Assembly: GCF_013155125.1 (NCBI RefSeq)
Contig: NZ_CP053564.1
Coordinates: forward strand, 317,501 to 381,500
Origin: Pseudonocardia broussonetiae
GTDB taxonomy: Bacteria; Actinomycetota; Actinomycetes; Mycobacteriales; Pseudonocardiaceae
Length of the DNA: 64,000 bases
Direction of reading: 5' to 3'
Position 1 is the first letter of the stretch. Each line of letters starts with the position of its first letter. The position numbers and the translations under genes are program-made. This document shows, piece after piece, positions 17,022-25,059 of the stretch. The notes under the pieces are model-generated. The model worked only from the letters and a program-made list of their open reading frames with translations. It was not told the origin of the DNA and made no database searches.

Positions 17022-17077
17022 GGAACGGCGGCAAGCGCGGCACGGGGGTGCTACCACCACCATCGGCGCGCGAGTGG

Positions 17078-17845
17078 TCAGCGCAGCGGGGCCTCGTCCA
17101 GGTACCGCTCCGACTCGAGCTTGTGCATCCGCTCGTCGTGCGAGATCTGGCGCAGCAGGTCGGCGACGGAGCCGTGGGAGCCGTACCGCGCGGCGAACGC
17201 GGAGCGGTGGGGCACCGCCTCGAGCTCGGGGTGCTCGGCGACGAACTCGGCGTAGGTGTGCTCGGCGTGGTCCTCGAAGTCGGCGTTGAGCCGGTACGCC
17301 CGGCGCGGCGCGACGACGTGCAGCAGCCAGGACAGGTGGTAGTAGCTCGCGGCCATCACCCACGGCAGCAGCCGGAACCGGAACCACGAGCGGCCCCCGC
17401 CGCGGGCGGCCACCAGCTCGCTGAGGATCAGCAGGTGCCACTGCTCGTTGTCCTGCTGCGCCCGGTTCTCCTCGATCCGCTCGGTGATCCGGTGGGCGAG
17501 CCCGGCGTCGCGGTGGCGGCGGCCCAGCGCGCGGTAGGCCGCGTTCTCCCAGATCTGGTACGGGATCCGCGCCACGACCTCCAGGACCATGAACTTCTCC
17601 AGCGTCCCCCGCCTGCCGTAGAGCAGGTCCATCGTGACGAACAGCAGCCGCGCGACGGGGCCGTACGGGCGACGGGGGGTGGCGAGCGTCGCGCGGTGCT
17701 CGTGCAGCAGGGCGCGGCGGCCCAGGCGCGGCGTGCACGCGGCCGTGAGCGGGGCGAGGACGACCGTGGGGGCGGTGTCGGGCGCACCGGGGAACGGGTG
17801 GACGCGCGGGGCCGCGTGGTGGCGGGCGAGGGTCGGGGCGCTCAT
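17078..17845 (-). CDS. Alternative oxidase family diiron protein
   Basis: 255 residues. All six diiron ligand positions of alternative oxidases are present: Glu89 in LEVVA, Glu134-x-x-His137 in NEQWH, Glu191 in FEDHAEHTY and Glu238-x-x-His241 in DERMH; Tyr198 matches the conserved Tyr near the iron pair. AOX oxidises quinol and reduces O2 to water without proton pumping. The hydrophobic stretches around 84-97 and 160-180 suit a monotopic membrane protein. The ATG at 17843-17845 is preceded by GCAGGAGCACCG. It stands alone between the ABC operon and thioesterase genes. Actinobacteria use menaquinol, so the electron donor is uncertain. Desaturase-like or Coq7-like proteins share the fold but not this motif order. 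Confidence 0.75.
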   Translation of the reverse strand: MSAPTLARHHAAPRVHPFPGAPDTAPTVVLAPLTAACTPRLGRRALLHEHRATLATPRRPYGPVARLLFVTMDLLYGRRGTLEKFMVLEVVARIPYQIWENAAYRALGRRHRDAGLAHRITERIEENRAQQDNEQWHLLILSELVAARGGGRSWFRFRLLPWVMAASYYHLSWLLHVVAPRRAYRLNADFEDHAEHTYAEFVAEHPELEAVPHRSAFAARYGSHGSVADLLRQISHDERMHKLESERYLDEAPLR

Positions 17846-18015
17846 CGGTGCTCCTGCGGGCGGGCCGCCGGGGCCCGGCGGCGTCTGGCGCCCAGCCTGT
17901 CGCCGCGGCGCCGCCGCACCGACCCTGCTGCCCGGCCGACCGCTCCGCACCCCACCCCCACCGCCGCGGTGCGGCCAGCACCCCCGCCGTCCGGCGCAGC
18001 GGAGGGGGCCGGGCG

Positions 18016-18435
18016 TCAGAGCCCCAGCACCTCCGGCGCCGTCGCGATCTCGCGCAGCCGGTCGGCGGGTGCGTGGACGAGCCGGCGGGTGCCCTGGTCG
18101 AGCACGCCCATCACGCAGGAGATCTCCGCCGCCACGACGCCGTCGTCGCGGCGGACCGTGGAGTCGATCGTGAAGGCCCGCCCCGCGCCGAAGCCCACGC
18201 GCGAGTCGATCTCCACCTCGTCGCCCTGGCGCAGCTCGCGCAGGAACCGGACGCGCGTCTCCAGCAGCACGATGCCGAGCCCGAGCTCGACCATCCGGCC
18301 GAACGAGCAGCCGGCGGCGGCCAGGTGCGAGCTGCGCGCGTGCTCACCGAACTGGTGGTAGACGGCGTGGTTGACGTGCCCGTTCATGTCGAGCTCGTAG
18401 CTGCGCACGCCGACGCGGACCGAGAAGGGGGCCAT
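18016..18435 (-). CDS. Hot-dog fold acyl-CoA thioesterase (YbgC/4HBT type)
   Basis: 139-residue single hot-dog domain: RSYELDMNGHVNHAVYHQF holds the catalytic Asp and the NHV motif of 4-hydroxybenzoyl-CoA/YbgC thioesterases, and the long helix follows. It probably hydrolyses a short or aromatic acyl-CoA. The ATG at 18433-18435 is only 19 bp from the ATG of another hot-dog gene on the opposite strand, so their promoters must overlap their coding starts. Upstream extension of the frame is antisense to the neighbour. Confidence 0.85.
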   Translation of the reverse strand: MAPFSVRVGVRSYELDMNGHVNHAVYHQFGEHARSSHLAAAGCSFGRMVELGLGIVLLETRVRFLRELRQGDEVEIDSRVGFGAGRAFTIDSTVRRDDGVVAAEISCVMGVLDQGTRRLVHAPADRLREIATAPEVLGL

Positions 18436-18454
18436 GCGGGCATGATCTCCGGCC

Positions 18455-18877
18455 ATGACGCAGATGCAGGACCCGGCCCGGGTGCGGATCCGCCGCCGGG
18501 TCGAGTGGGCGCAGACGGACGCGGCGGGCCACCACCACTGGACGGCGGTGCTGCACTGGGCCGAGCAGGCGGAGACCGTGCTGCACGAGCGGCTGGGCAT
18601 CGCCGACGTGACGTTCGGCCGCGAGCCGCGCGTCAACGCCACGGTGGACTTCACCGAGCGGCTGTACTTCCGCGAGGCCGTCGACGTCGACTTCGCCGTG
18701 GAGCACGTCGGCACGACGTCGGCCCGCTACGCCTTCACGGTCACCCGCGACGGCGTGACGGCCGCGCGCGGGACGCTCTCCACCGTGCTGGTCGACCCGG
18801 GCACCGGCCGCCCCTCGCCGTGGCCCGAGGAGCTGCGCACCGCCCTCACCGCAGGTGGGGAGCAGGAACCGGGCTGA
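18455..18877 (+). CDS. Hot-dog fold thioesterase
   Basis: 140 residues with a hot-dog domain: RRRVEWAQTDAAGHHHWTAVLHW carries the Asp and the helix start of the 4HBT family, with HHH in place of the usual HV/N motif; the core continues to about 130. Divergent from the thioesterase at 18016-18435 with a 19-bp gap. Similar length and fold suggest an old duplication, but the two share little sequence. The substrate is unknown. Confidence 0.8.
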   Translation: MTQMQDPARVRIRRRVEWAQTDAAGHHHWTAVLHWAEQAETVLHERLGIADVTFGREPRVNATVDFTERLYFREAVDVDFAVEHVGTTSARYAFTVTRDGVTAARGTLSTVLVDPGTGRPSPWPEELRTALTAGGEQEPG

Positions 18878-18884
18878 GGGGCCG

Positions 18885-19157
18885 TCAGCGGCGCGGCAGG
18901 TCCCGCGCCGCCGCCTGGGCGGGCGGGGCCGAGCGGAACGACCGGCGCGGAGGTGCCGCCGTCAGCCCCATCGCCGCGACGACGGCGGCGGCGCTGTCGT
19001 AGGTGCCGGTCGGCAGGGCCCACAGATCGGTGCGGGTGGCGGCGTCGGCGCCGTACTCCTCCGCGTGGATGATCAGCTGCCACTTGGCGGCCGGGAAGGC
19101 CAGGCCGCTGAGCACGTGCCGGACCCGCTGGACGTCCGCCGCTGTTCCCCTGCGCAT
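18885..19157 (-). CDS. DUF2795 protein
   Basis: 90-residue small protein with the DUF2795 signature: an N-terminal helix-rich part (VRHVLSGLAFPAAKWQLI), then HAEEYGAD and LWALPTGTYDS, the part that recurs in actinobacterial DUF2795 proteins. The ATG at 19155-19157 is chosen over the GTG at 19160 because GGGAGAG lies 6 nt upstream of it. The C-terminal 25 residues are Pro/Arg/Ala-rich. Function unknown. Confidence 0.75.
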   Translation of the reverse strand: MRRGTAADVQRVRHVLSGLAFPAAKWQLIIHAEEYGADAATRTDLWALPTGTYDSAAAVVAAMGLTAAPPRRSFRSAPPAQAAARDLPRR

Positions 19158-19282
19158 CACGTGCTCTCCCTCGAACCCGATCAGTTGGGCAGGGGTACCC
19201 CGTTCAGCGCTGCGGCAAACGGGCGTCGACTGGTCCGTTCGCGGTGACGGGGGCTGATGTTGTGCGCGCCCTGGGCCGGTCG

Positions 19283-19288
19283 TAGGGT
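19283..19288 (+). promoter_or_regulatory. TAGGGT -10-like element before STAS gene
   Basis: TANNNT hexamer about 63 nt upstream of the STAS start at 19352, in a 194-bp intergenic region that also holds a GGGGTACC sequence near 19194. Candidate promoter only. Confidence 0.3.
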
Positions 19289-19351
19289 TGAGCGGCGGTT
19301 CGAGTACACAGTCCGCGCCTCAGTCCACGAACGCTCGAGGAGCCTGTGCGC

Positions 19352-19750
19352 ATGAGTGGCGATCTTCCCCTCGACGGCGGGGTGTCCGGTGACCCCGGCG
19401 ACGTCGGCGAGGTCATCCGGTTCGACGTGGTCGGCCACGGCGACGGTGCGACCGTCGTGCACGTGGTCGGCGAGATCGACACGCTGACGGCCCCCCTGCT
19501 GCGAGCCCAGCTCGACGAGCAGATCGCGGCCGTGCCGCTCGTCGTCCTCGACCTCAGCGACGTCACCTTCCTCGGCTCGGCCGGCCTCGCCGTCCTGGTC
19601 GCGGCCAAGGACGACGCCGACCGCCGCGGGCACCGCCTGCGCCTGGTCTGCGGCTCGCGCATCGTGACCCGCGCCCTGCAGGCCACCGGCCTGCTCACCC
19701 TCTTCGACACCGCCGACGGCGTGTCGGAGGCCCTCGACGTCAGCGCCTGA
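19352..19750 (+). CDS. STAS domain anti-sigma factor antagonist
   Basis: 132-residue protein: a disordered acidic N-terminus of about 20, then a STAS domain with GEIDTLTAPLLRAQLD and DLSDVTFLGSAGLAVLV, the Ser in FLGSAGL being the usual phosphorylation site. It would bind an RsbW-like kinase and release a sigma factor. The ATG at 19352 is preferred over GTG 19346 because GAGGAG (19337-19342) is 9 nt from the ATG and only 3 nt from the GTG. No kinase gene is adjacent; the RsbW-like protein at 34968 is a possible partner. Confidence 0.85.
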   Translation: MSGDLPLDGGVSGDPGDVGEVIRFDVVGHGDGATVVHVVGEIDTLTAPLLRAQLDEQIAAVPLVVLDLSDVTFLGSAGLAVLVAAKDDADRRGHRLRLVCGSRIVTRALQATGLLTLFDTADGVSEALDVSA

Positions 19751-19776
19751 GGCGCTCGTCGCCCCTGCCGGGGCAG

Positions 19777-19872
19777 GGAGGCGTGAGGGTGCCTGGTGGC
19801 CCCCGCGGTCTTCAACACCGACGTGGCCGGGCATCCCGGCCAGGCGGGTTCGATTCCCGTCCGCCTCCGCCA
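19777..19872 (+). tRNA. selC: tRNA-Sec (anticodon TCA)
   Basis: 96 nt including an encoded CCA. Acceptor GGAGGCG (19777-19783) pairs with CGCCTCC (19862-19868); discriminator G19869. The long D-stem has 6 pairs plus a mismatch with a TGGT loop. Anticodon stem CGGT/ACCG encloses CTTCAAC, giving anticodon TCA at 19812-19814. The extra arm has 8 pairs (19824-19831/19835-19842). The T-arm GGCGGG/CCCGTC has 6 pairs and loop TTCGATT. The anticodon, long D-stem and large extra arm identify tRNA-Sec. The partition is 7+6 rather than the usual bacterial 8+5, total 13. selD, selA and selB are 5.7-10 kb downstream. Confidence 0.93.
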
Positions 19873-19989
19873 CCCGGGCCGTTGCGCGGTCCGCGTCACC
19901 GTGCGCTGCGCAGGCGTGCCCCGTTCGGTTGCGGACCGCACCCGGCGGGTCGGTGGCAGATAACCCCTGTTCAGTGGGATCGTGAGCCG

Positions 19990-21354
19990 ATGGACCCCGA
20001 CGACCTGACGGCGATGGGCGCCGCGGAGATCGCGGCGCGCGTGCACGACGGCTGGAGCAGCGCCGTCGACGTCGCACGGGCCCACCTCGCCCGCATCGAG
20101 TCCCGCGACGGCGTCGTGGGGGCGTTCCAGGTCGTCGACGCCCGCCGCGTGCTCGCCGAGGCCGAGGCCGTCGACGGCCGGGCCGACCGCTTCGCACTGC
20201 CGCTCGCCGGCGTGCCGGTGGCCGTCAAGGACTGCGTCGACGTCGCCGGCTACCCGACCCGCCACGGCAGCACCGCCACCTCCGACGCCCCCGCCCGGCG
20301 CGACGACGAGCTGGTCAAGCGGCTGCGCGCGGCCGGCGCGGTCGTGATCGGCAAGACGCGGATGCCCGAGCTCGCGATCTGGGGCTTCACGCAGTCGCGC
20401 CTCGGCGACACCCGCAACCCGCTCGACGAGGCGCTCGACCCGGGCGGGTCCAGCGGGGGCAGCGCCGCCGCGGTCGCCGCGGGGATGGCCACGCTCGCGC
20501 TGGGCACCGACGGCGGCGGCTCGATCCGCATCCCGGCCGCCTACTGCGGGCTGGTCGGCGTCAAGCCCGGCTCCGGGGTCGTCCCGCTGCCGGGGAAGGC
20601 GCAGGAGCACTGGTACGGCATGTCGGCCGCCGGGCCGCTGGCCCGCACGGCCGCCGACGCCGCGCTCATGCTCGGCGTGCTGCGCGGCGAGCCCGTCGTG
20701 CTGGGCGAGCGGGGGCCGTCGCGGATCGTGCTGTCGCTGCGCGTGCCGTCGCCGATCGGGCGGCTGCACCCCGACCACCGCTCGGCCGCCGTCGGCGCGG
20801 CCGCGCGGCTGCGCGCCGGTCCGGGCGGCGCCGTCGTCACCCTCGCCGACCCGCCCTACCCCGCCGGCCTGGCGCTGCAGTGGATGCGGCGCTGGCACGC
20901 GGGCGTGGCGCAGGACCTGGCGGCGCTGGGGCTCGACCCGTCCGACGTCGAGCGGCGCACCGCCGCCGTGGCCCGCCGGGGCCGCCGCGCCCGTCCCGGG
21001 CCCCGCGCGGTGCGCGCCTGGCGCGACCGCATGGTCGCCTGGCTCGACGACGGCGGCTACGACCTGATGATGAGCCCCGCCGTCGCCGGTCCGGCGCCCG
21101 CCGCCGGTTCGCTGCACCGCCGCGGCTACACCCGCACCCTGCTCGCCCAGACCCGCCAGGTGCCGTTCACGCAGGCCTGGAACCTGGCCGGGCTGCCCGC
21201 GATGGTGGCGCCGGTCGTGATCGCGGGCCGGGCCGTCGGCGTCCAGCTCGTGGGCCGCCCGGGGTCGGAGGCGGCCCTGCTCACCGCCGCGGCCCGCCTG
21301 GAGCACCGGCCGGTGCCGGTGGGGGCGGCGGCGAGCCCGCGCAGCTACGCCTGA
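19990..21354 (+). CDS. Amidase signature family enzyme
   Basis: 454 residues with the amidase-signature catalytic triad: Lys in VAVKDCVD, cis-Ser in TDGGGSIRIPA and nucleophile Ser in the Gly/Ser-rich DPGGSSGGSAAA. The C-terminal part (QAWNLAGLPAMVAPV) is typical of AtzF/GatA-like amidases. It hydrolyses an amide or aryl-amide; the context gives no substrate and no gatB/gatC genes are nearby, so it is not likely to be the tRNA-dependent amidotransferase. The ATG at 19990 is used; the open frame upstream is the selC gene read as protein. Confidence 0.88.
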   Translation: MDPDDLTAMGAAEIAARVHDGWSSAVDVARAHLARIESRDGVVGAFQVVDARRVLAEAEAVDGRADRFALPLAGVPVAVKDCVDVAGYPTRHGSTATSDAPARRDDELVKRLRAAGAVVIGKTRMPELAIWGFTQSRLGDTRNPLDEALDPGGSSGGSAAAVAAGMATLALGTDGGGSIRIPAAYCGLVGVKPGSGVVPLPGKAQEHWYGMSAAGPLARTAADAALMLGVLRGEPVVLGERGPSRIVLSLRVPSPIGRLHPDHRSAAVGAAARLRAGPGGAVVTLADPPYPAGLALQWMRRWHAGVAQDLAALGLDPSDVERRTAAVARRGRRARPGPRAVRAWRDRMVAWLDDGGYDLMMSPAVAGPAPAAGSLHRRGYTRTLLAQTRQVPFTQAWNLAGLPAMVAPVVIAGRAVGVQLVGRPGSEAALLTAAARLEHRPVPVGAAASPRSYA

Positions 21355-21374
21355 CGCCGGTCACGCCGGGGCCC

Positions 21375-21440
21375 CTTTGCTCTGCGCACCGATACGCACC
21401 GGCCCGTCCCACCCGGTGCGTATCGGTGTGCAGAGCAAAG
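21375..21440. terminator. 28-bp inverted repeat between convergent genes
   Basis: Arms at 21375-21402 and 21413-21440 are complementary over 28 bp with one mismatch (a possible G-U pair), with a 10-nt loop. It lies 20 bp after the amidase stop codon and directly abuts the stop codon of the convergent PH-domain gene. It probably acts as a bidirectional terminator. The arm is unusually long and AT-richer than the surroundings, so a mobile palindromic repeat is an alternative. Confidence 0.65.
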
Positions 21441-22982
21441 TCAGTGCGGATCGGGCTCCACGAACGGCGCCAGCAGCCCCGGCACCGCGTCGACGGCCAG
21501 CGCCAGCACCTCGTCCTGGCCGGCCCACGCGATCGTCCGGTCGCCCTTTCCGGCCGCCACCGCTGCCGTCACCGACAGCAGCCGCGGGCGCCGCTGGAAC
21601 ACGCTGCGCCGCACCCGCCACGCGATGATCCCGTCGCGCCGCACCACCGCGGTGCTGCGGACCGCGGCCCCGCCCCGGGCCACCAGGAACGGACCCGACA
21701 GCGCGTGCCCGAGGTTCGCGAACTCCAGCAGCGCGCCCGCCACCGCCACCGGCACGAGCAGCAGCGCCAGCTGCCACGGCCAGTGCGCGAACACCCCGAG
21801 CCCCGCCGGGACCGCCAGCCCGAGCGCGGGCAGCGCCGACGCGGGCACCCACCGCACCAGCAGCACCCGCAGCGCCGCCCGCGGGTGCCGGCGCAGGGGC
21901 ACCGCGGCCGGGGAGTCCGGCACGCCGAGCACGTCGGCGGTGACCCGGTGGGCGAGGCCGGCGGGCACTGCGGGCAGCAGCAGGTCGGAGTCGCGCCGCT
22001 CCTTCCCGTCCGCGCCCGCCGCGCCGACCCCCGCCGCCACGATCCGGGCCCGCGCTCCCCCGCCCAGGCGCAGCAGCAGCGGCTCGTCGACGCGGACCCC
22101 GCGGATCCGGGCCTCCTCGATCGTCACCGAGCGCTGCGTCAGCAGGCCGTAGGTCAGGCGCAGGGTCCGGTCGTCGCCGCGGACCAGCCGGAACCCGCCG
22201 TAGAGGACGACGTAGAGCACCGTCGAGAGCACGGTGTTGAGCAGCACCAGCCCGAGGAGCACCGCGAGCACGACCAGCGGCACCCCGACGCCCCGGACCC
22301 ACTCCACGGCCGACCGCACCGGCCCCGAGCGCCACAGCTGCCCGTAGTCGATCGCGTCGGCGAACTGCGCGAGCGCGGCGGCCACCACCCCGACCGCGAC
22401 GAGGCCCAGCAGGGAGAGCGGCGCCAGCCGCACCCACGACGCCGAGAAGGCGGCCATCGGGGCGGTGGGCGCCTCCTCGACGGACCCGGCGCCGGGCTCG
22501 TCCGTGCGGGCGGGCCCGCGCGCCAGCAGCACCGACCGCAGCCGCTCGGCCTCGGCCGTCGACACGGCCTGGAGCTTCACGTCGTCGTCGGACTCCCCGC
22601 CCTGGCGCCCGGTCCCGATCGCGACGACGGCGAGCCCGGCGAGGCGGTGCACGACGTCCACGGTGAGGTCGACCGACCGGAGTCGGTCGCGCGGCACCGA
22701 CCGCTCCTGCCGCACGAGCAGCCCGCTGCGCAGCTCCACGTGGGTGTCGGTGACGCGGTAGGTCGTGGTCGCCCAGGCCCACCCGCTCAGCGCGAGGATC
22801 CCGACCACGACCACCGCGCCGATCGCCGGCTCGACCCAGCCGACCCGGTCCCAGCCGCGGAACGTCACGGCCACGGCCCCGGCGAGCAGCAGCCCCGCGG
22901 CCGGGCGCACGGCCTCCACCCAGATCGAGCGGCGGTCGAGCCGGCTCCATGCGGTCACCGGCGGCGCGCCGGTGACGGTCAC
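21441..22982 (-). CDS. PH-domain (YdbT/DUF304-type) membrane protein
   Basis: 513 residues: transmembrane pairs at about 28-66, 182-205, 238-270 and 385-425 separate three bacterial PH (bPH2/DUF304) domains. RSGLLVRQERSVPRDRLRSVDL is a typical bPH2 opening, repeated in weaker form later (TYGLLTQRSVTIEEARIRGV and AVVRRDGIIAWRVRRSVFQ). It matches YdbT, which pairs with YdbS-like proteins. The GTG at 22980-22982 overlaps the TGA of the upstream PH gene (GTGA), so the two are coupled. In Bacillus, ydbST relates to resistance to bacteriocin-like toxins; a similar membrane-stress role here is inference. Confidence 0.8.
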   Translation of the reverse strand: MTVTGAPPVTAWSRLDRRSIWVEAVRPAAGLLLAGAVAVTFRGWDRVGWVEPAIGAVVVVGILALSGWAWATTTYRVTDTHVELRSGLLVRQERSVPRDRLRSVDLTVDVVHRLAGLAVVAIGTGRQGGESDDDVKLQAVSTAEAERLRSVLLARGPARTDEPGAGSVEEAPTAPMAAFSASWVRLAPLSLLGLVAVGVVAAALAQFADAIDYGQLWRSGPVRSAVEWVRGVGVPLVVLAVLLGLVLLNTVLSTVLYVVLYGGFRLVRGDDRTLRLTYGLLTQRSVTIEEARIRGVRVDEPLLLRLGGGARARIVAAGVGAAGADGKERRDSDLLLPAVPAGLAHRVTADVLGVPDSPAAVPLRRHPRAALRVLLVRWVPASALPALGLAVPAGLGVFAHWPWQLALLLVPVAVAGALLEFANLGHALSGPFLVARGGAAVRSTAVVRRDGIIAWRVRRSVFQRRPRLLSVTAAVAAGKGDRTIAWAGQDEVLALAVDAVPGLLAPFVEPDPH

Positions 22983-23485
22983 GTCGCGTCCCCGGGGGTG
23001 GCCTCCGTGGCGGCGGTGAGCCGCTCGACGAGCTCGGCGGCGGCGTCGCGGTCCAGCCCCTTGATCTTCAGCGCGCCCGCCGTCGACGCCGTCGTGACGG
23101 TCACCGTCGACAGCCCGAGCCACTGCTGCAGCGGGCCGCGCTGCGTGTCGACGGTCTGCACCCGCGACAGCGGCGCCACCCGCCAGTCCTCGATCACCGT
23201 GCCCGTGCGCACGTAGACGGCCACGTCGGTGACCTCCCACCGGTGGCGCGCGTACCGGACGCGCGGCGAGACGGCCACGTCGACGAGCGCCACCACCGCG
23301 ACGGCGACCTCCAGGGCCACCAGCCACCCGGGCCGCCAGAACACGAGCACGACCCCGACGGCGACGAGCACCGCCACCCAGAACAGCGCGTCCTGCAGCC
23401 GCCACCACGTGACCGCGCGGGGGTCGACCTGGTGGGCGGGCGCGCGCAGCCGCAGGCGCGGGGCGGCGGACGGTGCGGTGCTCAT
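22979..23485 (-). CDS. PH-domain (YdbS-type) membrane protein
   Basis: 168 residues: two hydrophobic helices at about 35-70 and then a single bPH2 domain (WEVTDVAVYVRTGTVIEDWRVAPLSRVQTVD) with a C-terminal helix. This is the size and order of YdbS. It is first in the two-gene ydbS-ydbT-like operon. The ATG at 23485 is the only good start. Confidence 0.82.
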   Translation of the reverse strand: MSTAPSAAPRLRLRAPAHQVDPRAVTWWRLQDALFWVAVLVAVGVVLVFWRPGWLVALEVAVAVVALVDVAVSPRVRYARHRWEVTDVAVYVRTGTVIEDWRVAPLSRVQTVDTQRGPLQQWLGLSTVTVTTASTAGALKIKGLDRDAAAELVERLTAATEATPGDAT

Positions 23486-23554
23486 GGCACCACCGTGCCC
23501 GTGCCGCGGCGCGGTGTCGTCATCCTTTCGTCTGCTCCCGCCCGGGGTCGTTCG

Positions 23555-24661
23555 TCATCCCCCCGCGGGCGGGTCCCAGGTCCCGTCGACGACGAACCGC
23601 TCCAGCGTCGCGGTGTACGGCGCGAGGTCCATCCCCTGCGCGGCGACCCACCCGTCGTCGTCGTAGCTGTGGCGGTAGCGCTCGCCGCCGTCGCAGATCA
23701 GGGAGACGACGCTGCCGCGCCGGCCCTCGCGCAGCATCCGCGCGACGATCCCGCACACGCCCCACAGGTTGGTGCCCGTCGACCCGCCCGCCCACGTGCC
23801 GGTGCGCCCGCGCAGGAACCGCGCGGCCGCGATGCTCGCCGCGTCCGGCACGCGGATCATGGCGTCGACGACGCCGGGCACGAAGCTCGGCTCCATCCGC
23901 GGTCGTCCGATGCCCTCGATCCTCCCGCTGACGCCGGTGGCGTGGTCGCGGGCCCCGCTCTCCCACCCCGGCGCGAACGACGAGTTCTCCGGGTCGACGA
24001 CGGCCAGGCGGGTGTCGTGGCGGCGGTAGCGCAGGTAGCGCCCGATCGTCGCCGACGTGCCGCCGGTGCCCGCCCCGACCACGATCCACTCCGGCACCGG
24101 GTGCGGCTCCTGCGCCATCTGCTGGAAGATCGACTCGGCGATGTTGTTGTTGCCGCGCCAGTCGGTGGCGCGCTCGGCGTGGGTGAACTGGTCGAGGTAG
24201 TGCCCGCCGCAGCCGTCGGCCAGGCCCTGCGCGACGTCGTAGACCTCGGGCCCGTGCTCGACGAAGTGGCAGCGCGCCCCGTACCGCTCGATCAGCGCGA
24301 CCTTCTCCGGGCTCGTGCTCCGCGGCATCACCGCCACGAACGGCACCCCGATCAGCCGCGCGAAGTACGCCTCCGACACCGCCGTCGACCCCGAACTGGC
24401 CTCCACCACCGTCGTGCCCTCGACGATGTGCCCGTTGACCAGCGCGTACAGGAACAGCGACCGCGCCAGCCGGTGCTTCAGGCTGCCCGTCGGGTGCACC
24501 GACTCGTCCTTGAGGTACACGCTCACCCCCCAGTCCCGCGGCAGCGGGAACACGTGCAGGTGGGTGTCGGCGGAGCGGTTGGCGTCGGCCTCGACCAGGC
24601 GGATCGCCTCGTGCACCCAGGCCCGGGTGCGGGCGGACGAGCGGTCGTACGAAGCCTCCAC
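23555..24661 (-). CDS. PLP-dependent cysteine synthase/desulfhydrase-like enzyme
   Basis: 368 residues of fold-type II PLP enzymes: the PLP Lys is in [10 protein letters not shown], the phosphate loop is [12 protein letters not shown], and [10 protein letters not shown] is the substrate loop (asparagine loop altered from TSGNTG). The C-terminal region with [16 protein letters not shown] matches the Cds1-like group (M. tuberculosis Rv3684), described as a cysteine desulfhydrase, rather than CysK/CysM. The GTG at 24661 follows a TAGCGT hexamer by 6 nt. A true CysM is encoded at 46894. Sulfide or cysteine supply near the selenium genes may be coincidental. Confidence 0.8.
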   Translation of the reverse strand: MEASYDRSSARTRAWVHEAIRLVEADANRSADTHLHVFPLPRDWGVSVYLKDESVHPTGSLKHRLARSLFLYALVNGHIVEGTTVVEASSGSTAVSEAYFARLIGVPFVAVMPRSTSPEKVALIERYGARCHFVEHGPEVYDVAQGLADGCGGHYLDQFTHAERATDWRGNNNIAESIFQQMAQEPHPVPEWIVVGAGTGGTSATIGRYLRYRRHDTRLAVVDPENSSFAPGWESGARDHATGVSGRIEGIGRPRMEPSFVPGVVDAMIRVPDAASIAAARFLRGRTGTWAGGSTGTNLWGVCGIVARMLREGRRGSVVSLICDGGERYRHSYDDDGWVAAQGMDLAPYTATLERFVVDGTWDPPAGG

Positions 24662-24667
24662 ACCCGA

Positions 24668-24673
24668 ACGCTA
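24668..24673 (-). promoter_or_regulatory. -10-like TAGCGT before PLP enzyme gene
   Basis: Minus-strand TANNNT hexamer, 6 nt from the GTG at 24661; supports a leaderless start there. Confidence 0.45.
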
Positions 24674-24699
24674 GCCGCCCCGCCCGACACGTCGGCGAC

Positions 24700-25043
24700 G
24701 GGCGCGGGGCGGGCGGCGGGCTGGGGCGGGGGGCGGCGGGCTGGGGGCGGCGGGCGCCGGGGGGCGGGCTGGGCGCGGCGGGCTGCGGGCATTTGGGGGG
24801 CGGGCACCGGGCGGCGGGCGGCGGGGGGCGGGCACCGGCGGCGGGCACCCGGGGGGGTGGGCACTGGGGCGGGCTGGGGGCCTGCACCCGGTGCGGGCAA
24901 CCGGGGGGCGGGCACCGAGGGGCGGCTGGGTGCGGCGGGCGGCGGGCGGAGTGGGCGGCGCGCGGAGTGGGCGGCGGGCGGAGTGGGCGGCGGGCGGAGT
25001 GGGCGGCGGGCGGAGTGGGCGGCGGGCGGAGTGGGCGGCGGGC
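24700..25043. repeat. G-rich low-complexity tract with 16-bp tandem repeats
   Basis: Strongly G-biased stretch of GGGCGGC-like words. From 24948 to 25043 it resolves into six consecutive copies of the 16-bp unit GGAGTGGGCGGCGGGC (starts 24948, 24964, 24980, 24996, 25012, 25028). Open frames here are compositional. The top strand has many G-runs, so G-quadruplex formation is conceivable. No gene seen. Confidence 0.85.
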
Positions 25044-25059
25044 GGGCGGAGCCGGACCG

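Noticed and set aside
17078..17845. Coq7-like hydroxylase or ferritin-like protein
   Set aside because: Those families have E-E-x-x-H pairs in a different order and lack the LEVVA and FEDHAEHTY contexts.
19783..19989. N-terminal extension of the amidase
   Set aside because: This part of the frame is the tRNA-Sec gene read in translation; the ATG at 19990 gives the normal amidase start.
18885..21354. Prophage or integrative element at the tRNA-Sec gene
   Set aside because: No integrase, excisionase, phage gene or direct repeat of the tRNA 3' end is seen around selC.
23555..24661. Second CysK/CysM cysteine synthase
   Set aside because: The substrate loop reads SSGSTA instead of TSGNTG and the C-terminal motifs match Cds1-type desulfhydrases better.
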